Numbered from the stretch's first letter, positions 35,762 through 46,846 are shown. The stretch is 64,000 nucleotides of DNA from Lophium mytilinum (GCA_010093605.1 MU004181.1:1426001-1490000), one strand, 5' to 3'. The notes: generated from the sequence alone by a model not told the origin. Program-made: numbers and translations.

Positions 35762-38294
35762 TCAACCCGACGGCTCCTCCACTTCGTCCGGCTTCACGGC
35801 ATCGGCATCCTTCATCTCCTCGTCTTTAGCTTCCGGTGGCGCCTCGGCCTTTCGCTTCTCCTCCGCCGCCCGCTTCTGCCGCTCAAGCTCCGCCTGCTTG
35901 GCCATGGCAGCCTCTTGCTGCTTCTTCATCACCGCTTGCCGCTCTTCCTCGACCTTGTCGTTGTATCGTTGGATGATCGGGCCAGCGACAGAGCGCATCT
36001 CCTCGATCTTGCTCACGTAGACGGCCTTTGTTGTGTCGTCGCCCTCGTCATAGAGCCACTCCTATACACCTATTAGCACACCTGCACAGATACTTGACCC
36101 TGGCGATACGCCCTTACCTCGATTGCCTCAGCCTTGGCGTTGACCTTTGCCTTCTCGTCATCGTTGCAGAACTCGGCATACGTCGTGTAGATCTTGTCCT
36201 TCATGTCGTAGATGAAAGTCTCCAGGTCGTTCTTCATGTGCTCCGTGTCCTGGACAAGCTTATCCTCCATGAACATCTGGTTCTCCTTCTCCATCGCAAT
36301 CTGTTTGCTTGCTTCGTCCATGGCAGAGGTGCCAGCGGAAAGGGGAAGATCGCCCTTGCGAGCCTGCTTCTTTACCTTTCGCGTCTTCGGCTTTTCAGCC
36401 TCGTCTTTGGCGTCAACGTCCATTGCCTGTGGGTTCAAATCAATTAGCTCATCTGGCACCAAGCAAACCGCGGACGTAAGCATTACAGGAGGCACTTCAT
36501 GCTTCGACCTTTTCGAAGCGCGCTGGGGTACTGTATGCTCTGTGCTGCTGCTACGAGCACGACCATTGCTACCGTACACCTGCGCGCCGCTACTAAGGTC
36601 AGCGGAGGAATCGAGAGGACGTACATCACCATCTTTCTTCTCGCCCTCTTTTGGCGCCTCAGGTATCGGTTCCTCCACTTCCTGTTCTTCAACGTAATAG
36701 CCAGACTCGACATTCAATATGCCGTGCAGGTTCAACCTCGCTTTGAGTTTGCAGATCATGAAGTCGTCTTTAGCATCTGCCTTGACTCCCTTGACGGAAA
36801 ATCGGCCGATCCAAGGGTTCATCTTGCCCGGAAGAGTTTCTGGCTTGGCATACTTGGCCTCGAGGTCAAACGGCTGTTTCCTGTAGAATGTGAGGATTTT
36901 GGTTGACGGCATGACATTGCCCTTGTTGAAGACGGTCAGACTGGTGTCCTCGTCGGGGATGTCTGGTGACTTCTCCCAGGTGAATTCGATTGGGTAGTTG
37001 ACCATGTCGTGAATGGAGAAGTCTCGGACACGGAATACGGGTGACAAGATGGCGCAGCTAAAGGCGCATCCCCGGGCAACGGCTTCGTCCTGGTTGAGAG
37101 TGAAGGACAGAGGCTTGCCAAAGTATTCCTGAATCGCAGCCTTCAGAGAGGGTACGCGGGTGCAACCGCCAACCATCTCGATGGCGTCGATATCCTCGGG
37201 CTTCAGTTTGGCCTCCGCAAGAGCTTGTTCGATAGGTAGAGTAGCACGCTCAAGGAGCGGCTTGACGAGCTCTTCCAGCTCCTCGCGCTTGAGGAAACCT
37301 CGGACATCGACGTCATTCATGACAGACTCAATGTTCAATGGAGCCGCGGAATTTGCGGAAAGGATCTTCTTGACCTTCTCGCAACCCGCTGCAACTCGAA
37401 CACGGGCCTTTGCATTCTCGTTGATATCAATCTTGTACGTTTCCTTGAACTGCTTGGCGAAATGGTCGACCATGGCCTTGTCGAAATTACGGCCACCGAA
37501 GTGGCGGTCCCATGCAGTTGATTTGACGGCTAGTTCGCCCTTCTTGAATTCGACGACTGAGGCAGTGTAGTTGCTGTGTCCAATATCAACGAAACAAACG
37601 CGCCTAGGCTTCTCTTCTGGGCCTGGGAGATCCAGTTTTGTGATACCGTATCCCAAAGCCGTAGCGGTGGTGTCGTTGATGAGACGTAGGCACTTGAGGC
37701 CGGCAATCTCGGCGGCATCGAGCAGACTCCGGCGTTGTGTGTCGGTGTACCAGGCAGGGCAGCTGAGAACCACGTCGGTGACGGGAAGTTTTAGTTCAGC
37801 GGACGCAGTGGCCTTTGCCTTTGTCAAGAACATGGCTACCACTTGGGTCGCCGTGAACTGCTCGGTCTTGCCCAGATACTTGACTTCTGCCCCGACCTGG
37901 CCATTGATATCGACCAGGTTCGCCGACACATAGTCCTTCTCTATCTGAACATCGGGGTCCTTCAGAGATCGACCCGCTAATCTTGTGAGGGAGCTGACGG
38001 TGTTCTTGAGGTTGGAGATTTCCTGGTTCTTCGCGGCCTCGCCGATGTATCTGCTCTTGGGGCCGAATCCAACCAGGGTGCTGACAGAGCGCGTTAGCAT
38101 CAAGCTTCTTGGTGGGCTGAGGATTTGACACCTACGGGGTAGCGCGGTTTGACACTTCGTTCGTGATCTATAGGGTATTAGCAGATGCCAGAGAAGAGCG
38201 CAAAGCGTGCTACACGTACGACATCGACGCCTCTGTTCCTCGCGACCGCAATCACGGTGTTGAGCGTCCCCAAATCTATGCCAACGACACTCAT
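35762..38294 (-). CDS. hsp88: Hsp110-family chaperone, Hsp88/Sse1 homologue
   Basis: Five exons: 38294-38220, 38167-38136, 38080-36625, 36426-36118, 36061-35762, giving 723 residues, close to Neurospora Hsp88 and yeast Sse1. Start MSVVGIDLGTLNTV is the ATPase phosphate-1 loop, and the splices restore ITNEVSNRATPTLVGF. The nucleotide-binding domain continues to about residue 390, with the VGGCTRVP signature; the beta and helical domains follow, including the basic KPKTRKVKKQ stretch and EWLYDEGDDTTKAVY. The third intron (36624-36427, 198 nt) is stop-free and a multiple of three. A shorter alternative (donor at 36486) would add 46 low-complexity residues not expected in the family. Hsp110 proteins are nucleotide-exchange factors for Hsp70 in the cytosol. 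A step-type heat-shock element lies about 160 bp upstream of the ATG. Confidence 0.94.
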
Positions 38295-38732
38295 GTTGCC
38301 GGTTCCTTCGAGGCGTGGAAAGACTGTGTTTAGGATGGATGAGGGTCTGAGAACGGTGTAAGCGTGTGTGGTGTAGCGAGGGAAGGATTGGGGGCGCGCA
38401 AGTCACCTTTGTGATGGTGTTTTGAGGCCAGGTTCAAGGCTACAATTTTCTAGTTCTAGATATTTCGAGCAGTTTCTCCCACGCCGGCTGCGTTGGCGGG
38501 GCAGTGGCGGTGCGGGAAATTCCGTGGCGCACCGCACAAGCCTCAACACCACCTAACCACAACGTAAACACATCACAACATCACCGTCGATGCAGCGAGG
38601 GCCAGGCCGAACACTCACTTCAAACACCTCCGTATACTCACGCGATCAATGCACTCGTGATTCTTCTTCAACGCGCACCCGTACGCGTCAACACTTCCCC
38701 CGCCAATCCTGACGCGCTTCACTCACCACGCC
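38295..38732. other. Divergent promoter region, Hsp88 / Fta1
   Basis: 438 bp between two divergent start codons, holding the heat-shock element listed separately and pyrimidine/CA-rich leader sequence on the Fta1 side. Confidence 0.65.
38453..38477. promoter_or_regulatory. Step-type heat-shock element, three TTC units at 10-bp spacing
   Basis: GTTCT, TTTCG and TTTCT start at 38453, 38463 and 38473, each separated by five bases, which is the nTTCn(5)nTTCn(5)nTTCn arrangement bound by Hsf1-type trimers. Another TTC lies at 38448-38450. It sits in the promoter of a heat-shock chaperone gene. Confidence 0.7.
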
Positions 38733-40013
38733 ATGGAGGAGGATATCCCCCCGTATCCTCTATACAACTCGACCTACCACCTGTATCGCGTCTCGCCACT
38801 CTACCATGGGGACTCGCCAATACTACAAGAGCGCGCCCTCCAGAAAAATGCGCGCCGGCTTCGGGATGTCCTCAAGGGCGATAATCTCCGTGGCGTGCAA
38901 GTCGATTTCGCAAGCGCCGACTCAGCTGTCGCCAATTGCGGGCCTCTCAACGAATGCGAATGGACCATGATCGGAGACGAGTCATCGTGGGATGACTACC
39001 ACCAACAATCACAATCTGAGGAGTCAACTCAATCTGTGACACCAGACACAGCGCGAGGGATCGCGGTGGACCTCTACTATGCCAGACACTCATACAATGC
39101 GCTTCTGTTACGTGATCCTGGAGTCACTACCTCGCCAGCAGACTTCACACACTTCCCCCTGCTCCTCGTCCGAATGCCTGCCCCGATCCGGGAGATATTC
39201 CTAAACTACCTTGCTACGACGTTCGACGCGAAAGTCTCGCCCTTCAAACCGAGCCCCACGTTCCTCACCTCGACCCTCGAATCCCACCTCACACATCTTA
39301 CGGACCCCTCGTCGAGTCAAACAATACCAGATATTATCAAAGTGTTGCAGCTGCAGCTCAGCTTTCCAACTCTGACATCCACCTCCCTCAAAAACATCGA
39401 CATCAACATCGCCCGCGAAGACATTCCTGGCTTTCGTACCAGAGGCGGATTGATACTACGGGAAAGTCGCACTCAACCTAGAACACGATCCATAAATAGC
39501 AACACGCCTTTCATGGCAGCCCTTTCCGAATATCTAGTAGCGCATCTTGCGCTTCGACTGGGCGATAACAAGAATGTCTATATCTCCAAGGTAGCTTGTG
39601 GAGCCTTTGCGCTCTCCACAGACGGGAAAATAAAGCTCTATACACCCCCTCCTGTCACTGCGGGCGGGTCTGAGGACGGTAATGTTCCTACGGACTACTC
39701 GGCTGCTGAGCTGGCGATGCGCGATCTTTACGCTTCTTTAGTTCGCGAGGCTACACGGCAAGGCCCCTTCTTGAATGAAGATGCTGGCGTAGAGGATGCT
39801 CGGACAATGAGGCGAAAGCGTCCCCTGACGGAGGCGGGAGCTTCTGGGAATAAGCGGTTGCGAGGACGGACTGCGGATGCGGACAGAGCGGCTTCGGAGA
39901 CAGCGGGAGCGCCAAAGACAGGGAGAGACAGTATACCTGCTGAGCCACCCCCACCGTACGAATTGCATGATCCGTCATTGGTGTCGACTGCTGTGTCGAA
40001 CACATCGAGATGA
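38733..40013 (+). CDS. fta1: Kinetochore complex Sim4 subunit Fta1 (CENP-L homologue)
   Basis: A single exon of 426 residues starting MEEDIPPYPLYNSTYHLYRVSPLYH, the typical opening of fungal Fta1 proteins (proline/tyrosine-rich, then SPLYH). The middle contains FPLLLVRMPAPIREIFLNYLATTFDAKVSPF and a late conserved FMAALSEYLVAHLALRLG block, followed by VYISKVACGAFALSTDGKIKLY. The last 110 residues are charged and disordered with basic patches (MRRKRP, NKRLRGR), likely for nuclear targeting. In fission yeast Fta1 belongs to the Sim4/CCAN inner kinetochore complex, paired with the CENP-N homologue (Mis15), and links centromeric chromatin to the outer kinetochore. It shares a 438-bp divergent promoter with Hsp88. 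Confidence 0.85.
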   Translation: MEEDIPPYPLYNSTYHLYRVSPLYHGDSPILQERALQKNARRLRDVLKGDNLRGVQVDFASADSAVANCGPLNECEWTMIGDESSWDDYHQQSQSEESTQSVTPDTARGIAVDLYYARHSYNALLLRDPGVTTSPADFTHFPLLLVRMPAPIREIFLNYLATTFDAKVSPFKPSPTFLTSTLESHLTHLTDPSSSQTIPDIIKVLQLQLSFPTLTSTSLKNIDINIAREDIPGFRTRGGLILRESRTQPRTRSINSNTPFMAALSEYLVAHLALRLGDNKNVYISKVACGAFALSTDGKIKLYTPPPVTAGGSEDGNVPTDYSAAELAMRDLYASLVREATRQGPFLNEDAGVEDARTMRRKRPLTEAGASGNKRLRGRTADADRAASETAGAPKTGRDSIPAEPPPPYELHDPSLVSTAVSNTSR

Positions 40014-40260
40014 TCGGCTGTACGTGTCGATAAAGTAGTATACCTCAGGATGGGTTCCGTCTGATTATTATACCCAAATACCCTTCCGGATTCAATCTAG
40101 TCATCTTGCATTTGTAGTAGTAATGGGCTCTATGGGCTTCACGTTTTATGATCGAGAGTTCACGTGCTAATAGCATGGATACAGCCTAGTAGGCTACTAT
40201 ATCAGAAGATTATCTACATTCAGATGGAAAATTTACAACTACATGTGAATCTTTGCGTCC

Positions 40261-43021
40261 CTATTCATTGGTCTTCTTTGTGTCCTGCTGAGCATCAAAT
40301 GCCGCTTTCTCCATCTTGTACCTCATCTGATCTACTTTGGCGAGATGTTGGTAATGCTCCAAATCTTCGGTTGAGAGCGCTCTGTACAGCTTGCCAATCG
40401 CCTTACCGATTTCACCTGTGTAGCGAGAGCGTTAGCGTTATATACGAGCCAACGAATGACTGTTACGAGGAGGTTTCAGTGCAAAGAGACTTACCAAACT
40501 TCAAATCGGGATTCTTCTTCCTGACCTCATCTCTAACTTCAGCCGCAAAGATCATATACGCCGAAATCGGTCGCCGCGGCTTCTTCAGATGCGTCTGCGG
40601 GTCTGCTGACTCCGCATGCGCCTCCAGCTCCTTGCTCGCCTCCTGCTGACGATCCTCGGGCATGATCCAGTGATACCCCCCAAAAACGTCCTTCTTCCAA
40701 ACCTTTGCGTCTTCCGCGGCTCTATGTTCCATCTCAGCCTCGCGCCACTGCCACCTCGTGCCCTCTTGTTCCGCTTTGAATTGGCGGATAGCTTTACGCA
40801 AATCCCACAATGATCCCCATTTATTGTGCAGGATACTTTCTTGTCCGGTCTCCTCGTCCGCCCTGCGCCACTTCGAATTCTTGAAAGGACGGTCCTTAGA
40901 ATCATGGTCGGTAATGTACCGATAGACCTTCCCATCCTGCTCTTTAATGCGCCACACGACATCATCACCGCCAAAAGGAACGCCCCCGAGCCAATCCGCA
41001 CCACGCATGTCGCAGGTAGCGTACATATAGTGCGCAATCTCAAGAGCGGATGTCTCAACGTTGGAAGCAGGATCCTCCTTCTTCAGTTGACGCAAGTACC
41101 AAAGCGGTGTCACGTCCGAGCCGCCGCCGCTGCCTACCATATATTGCCACATACACGGCGCACAGATGCCGTTCTTGAGTTCTTCCTGCCATTTCGGAAG
41201 CTCCTTGCGAAGAGCGTCGTATTCTGGTGTGCCAAAGCCTTTGAGGACTGCTGCGCTGACCACAGGAGGTATGGGTGTTGCGTCGAGAGCGGCAATTCGC
41301 TGGAACATCTCGTCGCGGAATACGGAGGCGGAAGGACGTTTATAGGCCCAGGAGGTGAGGTTGAGGGATGTGAGTACTGGGGCGCATTGCTGCTTACTCC
41401 GTTCTTCTTTTATGCATACGTTCGAGTGGGTATGGTGAGCGTCTACCCATGCGTCTAAGAATGGCTTTAAGATGGGAGTATTGCGGGTTTCGGGCCTCAT
41501 GCAGGACCTTATCAGACTAGGTTCTTGGTTGAGCGCATCAGTGCATTCGGGGCTGCAATAAGATCTCAAAAGACCATTGGGATCCTTGATCATTGGGTCC
41601 AACGTGGTGGTATTGAGATAGAGGTAGCAGGGAAGAGACTGGATTTTAGCCGCGAGGTCATCGAGACATTGCAGTGTAAGCTGGAGATTCTCTGGTTCGA
41701 TCTCTGGGAACGCCGAATGATTTTTACGAATGGCCGCTGCAGTTGATTCAATGGTCTTGATAGGTTCGTCGCCCCGATCTGGTCCATTGCGGATGAGGTA
41801 TGCTAAGTCGCCGGATGGCAATAATTCCCAGTCTTCTGTCATAAGCTTTTTGTCTTGGTAATTCTTGATGGCTTGGTCATAGATACGGTTCCACTCGGTC
41901 GCTTCGCATCGCTGTCCGGCGTCCTTTATCCTGCGGACGTACTCTGGCAAGGACACAGGCAAGCCGCTGTCAGGGCTGATGACCGAGCCCTCCTCCCAGC
42001 CGTTCAAGTGGTTCTCAAACCAGGACAGCATACACCATCCACAGCTTGTCGAGCCGACACCAGGGCCATACGTGCGTGCAGGGGCCTTGAACCTGTACTT
42101 CTTCGTCCAGCCGCCATCGGTGCCGGAACCTCGACTCCCAGACTTCCAGCCGCCGGCTTCTCGCATAGGCCGCTCGGTTTTCTTCAGGAACTGGTCAATG
42201 CCCTCCAAGGAGCCAAAGTTGATGCCATCTAATATGAAAAATCGCTCGTTGAGCTCGATCATACAGGAGCCGTTTTCGTATTCGCTATCACCGATTTTGC
42301 TCTGTCGGCATGTATGCGTATTGCGACGACGCAGTAATTCGATGGCTTCGACGGGCCCTGCCTCCAGAAAGGTGGTATTGAACATGCCCTGATACCCTTC
42401 AATGTTGAAGGATGCTCCAGAGCACGCAGCTATAACAGATTCAACAGCGCTTTCCAATGCAGACTTGCATTTCGGTTCACACAGCTGGGGAACGTATCGC
42501 ATTGGGTCCGGTTCGAAGAAAGACAAGTGCTTTCCAGCATCCCACCCTCGGTTGAAAATCTTCTCGTGACAAGGGACCGAAGAGAGTGCCGCCCATGCTG
42601 ATTGACATTCCGCGTTCTCCGAGACAATTGGTGGATAAAGGCTTGGGAAATCGAGCGCCCAGTTGACAGCCTTAGGACCGGACTTAGATTTCGGTGTCGG
42701 CTTGTAGTTTGAGAGAGTCTCGCTGTGGCGTGCGTGGACTTTGCGGAGGAAGAGCAGGAAGAAGCCAAAGAGAAGAACGACAACACACAACGCCACAACG
42801 GCAATGCGGAGAACGGTCCATGCGGAATGCGGGTTTGGGTTTATAACAGGATCATCGTCGTCCTCGTCGTCTAGATTATCATAGTTTATGTTGAAGTCCA
42901 AGTTGAGGGCTTCGGATTCATCTCGAGGCGCTGCTGGCTCATCCGGGGTATCGGTGTAGGGGGCGAGGCTAATAATCTCAGCCTCGCCTAGAATGCGTGC
43001 TTCTCCTTTCGCCCCGTCCAT
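40261..43021 (-). CDS. Single-pass membrane protein with duplicated Cys-rich module and C-terminal HMG box
   Basis: Two exons: 43021-40495 and 40415-40261, giving 893 residues. Residues 1-66 are acidic, 68-92 form one strong transmembrane helix, followed by basic RKVHARH. A large Cys-rich region then contains a module present twice: PC(x~30)LC.P.C..AL(x~10)C followed later by a CxxCM motif, at about residues 145-345 and 455-625. The C-terminal part is charged, and from residue 813 to about 885 there is a clear HMG box (KKPRRPISAYMIFA, KLYRALSTEDLEHYQHLA). The intron falls inside the HMG box and splices in frame. Neither half is separated by a stop or an obvious internal promoter. An HMG box normally binds DNA in the nucleus, which conflicts with a lumenal or extracellular location behind the membrane anchor. 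The Cys-rich family is not one I can name. Confidence 0.82.
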
Positions 43022-44333
43022 ACTTCATAGACGATGCACGAAGGGAAAGAGAACGAGGAGAGCGACCGACATTGGAAAAGGTACGCACTTTGTCTTGGCG
43101 ACGGATCGGATGGATAGGCGGCAACAACCCGAAATAGACACGCTAGGGGCCGTTTACGCCCCTGAAATCATGCCATGCCACCCAGCTCGTTTTACGAGGC
43201 AAAATCTCGATAGCGCCGGTACGGCCGTACATACACTGTCGGAGCGCAGACTCACGAAAGGTTAAATTGAAGTAAACCCAGCAATACGTGCATTCATTAA
43301 ACGAACCATCGCGGCGAGTATTACCAGCGAGAAGCTTCAAAATCCTAGACCGTAGATGACCCATGACAAGTCACTGTGATGAGTCTGGCTAGGGCTTACG
43401 CCTCGAATCTAACCAACCCTTTTGCGCTAGGCGCTGTTTCAAGGCTAACACTCAGCCTTGACAGGTCGTTTAGGAAAGCTCGCTTGTTTACCACCAGTCT
43501 CCCGCACCGGAGTCATCAGGAAGGTCATTGTCAACCCCATAAAGTGAATCGAAAGGTACCCTCAAGTCAATGAGAGGCTATAGTAAAGATCCACGGAACG
43601 AATGAGAGACGTCTTCCTCCAGGATGCACAGTATCTTCGCAGGAACTCCCTGGACATGATACCATATACAAAGGACTGTGTATCCGCTTTCTTCGACGGA
43701 CATTCCCAGGTGGCTGTTCTTACACATCTCGGTTATCTCTATCTAACAGCTACGAGGCAGGTTCCCTGAACAGCACCCTCACAATCACGTACCGCGTACC
43801 GCAATTAGCATTATTCATAGCCTTCTTATGTTGTCTGGTAAGTAGGCCGGCAATCGCTTCTAACCCTGTCTGCTTAAATCACCCGAATGACTTGGCTTAT
43901 GTTTTTAGGATCTTGCGAGATCCTTTGCACGTTCTCTCTAAACTTTATTTTTCTCTTCCTTTTGGTTTTGCCATTGTATGTACACCCTGTCCGATTCCTA
44001 GTGCCGACTCTTCCCTACCTAACCACCTTCCTTTTCTGGTGCTGCATCTCTCTATCTCTCTTGGCTTGATCATCGTTCAGTTTCTCCGCAAAATTCAACC
44101 CAGAAACTGACTGGCGTAAGTCCTGTCCCAAAAAAGAAACCTAGTAATGACCTCACTTAAAAGAGGGGGTGCAGTGTTCCTTGATCGAATGATGTCAATT
44201 GGTTATATCAATCACCGCCCGCGGCATCCATGCTAAGGTATTTCGTACCTGCGGAATGGACACTCAGTAGCCGGCGAAGCTCCTTCAACCTCACTCCACC
44301 ACTTCCTTCCATATAATCGAGGTGCTCGTCGCT
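43022..44333. other. Divergent intergenic region
   Basis: Between the membrane/HMG protein and the M28 peptidase start codons. Contains T/C-rich stretches around 43910-44060 and no gene-like ORF. Confidence 0.55.
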
Positions 44334-45827
44334 ATGCATCTCACTATTCCGTTCATGTGCTCTCTCACTGTATGCGCCTATTCTTCGAGCCTCCCCTGGC
44401 CGAGAGGCCTACCCTTGCCAATTGCTGCAAACAACAGCGACTATACGTCATGTGCCGATGCAGCATGGCCTCCTTCAGAAGTCGGCATGGAGTTAGTCCC
44501 TCGGGCACCAGACGATGAATTGCAAGAGATGCTAGCTGAAGTCGATCATGAGCGGGTCAAAGCTATCATAGAGAAGCTTGTTTCTTTCGGAACTCGCCAT
44601 ACTTTGTCTAACCAGACGGATCCATGGCGAGGAATTGGTGCTGCTCGTGACTGGATAGCTTCCGAGATGCGAGGGTTCGCTGCGACTTCTGATGGCAGGA
44701 TGAGCGTTGCAGTCCCTGGCTACGTTCAGGGCGTTGCGTCGCGCATCCTCTTCCCCACTCTCATTAGCAATGTGGTAGCCACTCTGAAAGGATCCACTGA
44801 TCCTTCACGCGTGTACGTGATCACAGGGCATTACGATAGCAGAGTAACCGACGTTCTCAACTTTTTCAGTGATGCTCCAGGCGCTGATGATGACGCATCC
44901 GGCGTGGCAGGTACCACTTCCCTGTATGACTGTGATCTATTATCCGCTTATATCGCTCTAGTCATGATGGAGTTATGCCGAGTTATGGCATCCAAGAAGC
45001 CAAAAGCAACGATCATATTTGGCGCCGTCGCTGGCGAGGAACAGGGTCTCTACGGATCTGCCTTTCTAGCACAGACCCTCAAGAATGCCAGTACAAATGT
45101 GGAAGGGATGCTGAACAATGACATTGTGGGATCCTCTACGGGAGATCGTAAGCAGAAAGACCCATTTACCATCCGGGTCTTCGCTCAAGGGCCGCCTCTC
45201 ACCGAATCGACGGCGAAGACTGCGCAACGCCTAACCATAGGCGCAGAAAATGACTCGCCAGCAAGAGAACTTGCTAGATTTTCCACAGAGGTCGCGGCAA
45301 ATAATGCGACTGGTATGGACATCGCCATTGTTTATCGTTTGGATCGATATCTCCGAGGAGGTGATCACAGCTCTTTTCTCCAGCAAGGATATGCAGCAGT
45401 ACGATACACCGAACCGAACGAGAACTTCGCCCATCAGCATCAAGATGTTCGAATAGAGGACGGTGTCCAGTTCGGGGACCTTCCAGAATTCGTTGACTAC
45501 GAATACGTCGCCAGGGTCGCTCGAGTGAACCTGGCTACCATGTGGTCCCTGGCGAATGCTCCAGGAATCGTGCAGAATGTGACAGTAAACTCCACGCTTC
45601 TCAGCAACGATAGCCAGTTCTCGTGGCTTAGCAGTAATGATACCAGCCTCCATGGATACGAGATCGTCTGGAGACCAACGACTGCACCTCTCTGGACCCA
45701 CATGGTTCCGGTCGGCAAGGTTAATACCGTCACTCTCCCACTGAGTAAAGATAACGTCTTGTTTGGTGTCCGGGCGGTTGGGTCAAATGGGTATAAATCT
45801 CCGGCGGTTATTCCTTTTCCAGGGTAG
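44334..45827 (+). CDS. Secreted M28-family zinc aminopeptidase
   Basis: Two exons: 44334-44910 and 44962-45827, giving 480 residues. The ATG at 44334 gives a signal peptide (MHLTIPFMCSLTVCAYSSS). The 51-nt intron is stop-free and a multiple of three; splicing restores DDDASGVAVMMELCRVM. Metal ligands are visible in order: His166 in GHYDSR, the bridging Asp in GADDDASG (about 185), the catalytic Glu218 and ligand Glu219 in GEEQGLYGS, Asp246 in NNDIVG, and a His in NFAHQHQD. A C-terminal domain of about 85 residues (HGYEIVWRPTTAPLW) resembles a fibronectin type III fold. M28 peptidases of this type release N-terminal amino acids outside the cell; many N-glycosylation sequons fit secretion. Confidence 0.92.
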   Translation: MHLTIPFMCSLTVCAYSSSLPWPRGLPLPIAANNSDYTSCADAAWPPSEVGMELVPRAPDDELQEMLAEVDHERVKAIIEKLVSFGTRHTLSNQTDPWRGIGAARDWIASEMRGFAATSDGRMSVAVPGYVQGVASRILFPTLISNVVATLKGSTDPSRVYVITGHYDSRVTDVLNFFSDAPGADDDASGVAGTTSLYDCDLLSAYIALVMMELCRVMASKKPKATIIFGAVAGEEQGLYGSAFLAQTLKNASTNVEGMLNNDIVGSSTGDRKQKDPFTIRVFAQGPPLTESTAKTAQRLTIGAENDSPARELARFSTEVAANNATGMDIAIVYRLDRYLRGGDHSSFLQQGYAAVRYTEPNENFAHQHQDVRIEDGVQFGDLPEFVDYEYVARVARVNLATMWSLANAPGIVQNVTVNSTLLSNDSQFSWLSSNDTSLHGYEIVWRPTTAPLWTHMVPVGKVNTVTLPLSKDNVLFGVRAVGSNGYKSPAVIPFPG

Positions 45828-46630
45828 TCCAGGTTCATATATCAAAGGTCTCGTCGCATCAGTTGAAGTAAAAGGAAGTTCGCCGACGACAAGAAATCGA
45901 GAAATTCGCATGAGCTCCTTCAAGGCATAAAAGATCAATGCCTATATAGTTGCAGTGGAAGCTACGTTTACGATGATATGATCTCCTGATCTTCGAGGCT
46001 CTGATGAACATGTCTGTTCTGGTGCCGCGTTGAAAATCTAGATTAAAGCCACAAATTTTTGAAATGTAGAGTCACAGGTGAGCCGGTCAAAAGTCTGCAG
46101 GATCCCACCGTAATCCGGAAGCATATACGATATACGAAGATGCTTATGAATTAGCGAATTGCAAAACGACGCTATGCCACTAATAGACTTAGTTTCTGAC
46201 TCACTGTGAACCTCACACCAGCATCCAATCCCAAGTCCACCACCACCACCGCGCGGCTAAGCCCCCTGGTTTCCTCAAAGGTGATGCGCTCAACGGGCCA
46301 AACCTCAGCCCTTGTGACTCTTCGTGGCTTGCGCTATAAGGTTACTGCATGCGATGGCCTCGTCAGGCTGCTGCGCCTACAACGCCGGTGACTGTTCTAT
46401 ACACCGCGCCCTATTACAACGCACCGCGAGAAGGTAAGGAGACGAGTATATTAAGAAGCATTGTGTTTCCTTTCGGAAAGACAATTCCATCAACCACCAT
46501 CGCACGCCTATCAGAACTGAACAGTTCTTCCCATTTCAAGACGAGTCTATTACGTTTCTTCTCTCTCCTCTCCTCAACTAAACACCATTCCATCCATCTA
46601 TCAATCCAATCAGTCTCGAAAAACTTCGCC
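45828..46630. other. Intergenic region with pyrimidine-rich leader
   Basis: 3' flank of the peptidase and putative promoter/5' leader of the small ORF at 46631. The last 150 bp are C/T-rich. Confidence 0.55.
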
Positions 46631-46846
46631 ATGCCTCTAAATGCCTCCGAGAAGACATCAGCCCCCGATTCTGCGTCGGTGAAGTCGACATCCACCACTT
46701 CGTCCGCAACATACCTCCTCAAATCGATGTTCCGGTCAGATCGGACCGCAACGAAGATGCAACCTCCCAAGGGATCGCCCGCCGTCAAAGCTCAGCGGGC
46801 TGCCGCTGCCGCTGAGGCTAGGGCCATATATATGTCATCCCGGTGA
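46631..46846 (+). CDS. Possible small Ala/Ser-rich protein, 71 residues
   Basis: From ATG 46631 (MPLNASEKTS) to the stop at 46846. Ser/Thr-rich first half, then KSMFRSDRTATKMQPPKG and an Ala-rich helix ending in Arg. The ATG follows a pyrimidine-rich leader ending in CTTCGCC, a good fungal start context. The frame is open upstream to 46349, but that part looks like leader. No domain recognised. Confidence 0.42.
   Translation: MPLNASEKTSAPDSASVKSTSTTSSATYLLKSMFRSDRTATKMQPPKGSPAVKAQRAAAAAEARAIYMSSR

Noticed and set aside
38136-38406. N-terminal extension of the long Hsp88 frame upstream of 38080
   Set aside because: It reads through two introns in the wrong frame; the spliced exons at 38294-38220 and 38167-38136 give the proper Hsp70-type N-terminus.
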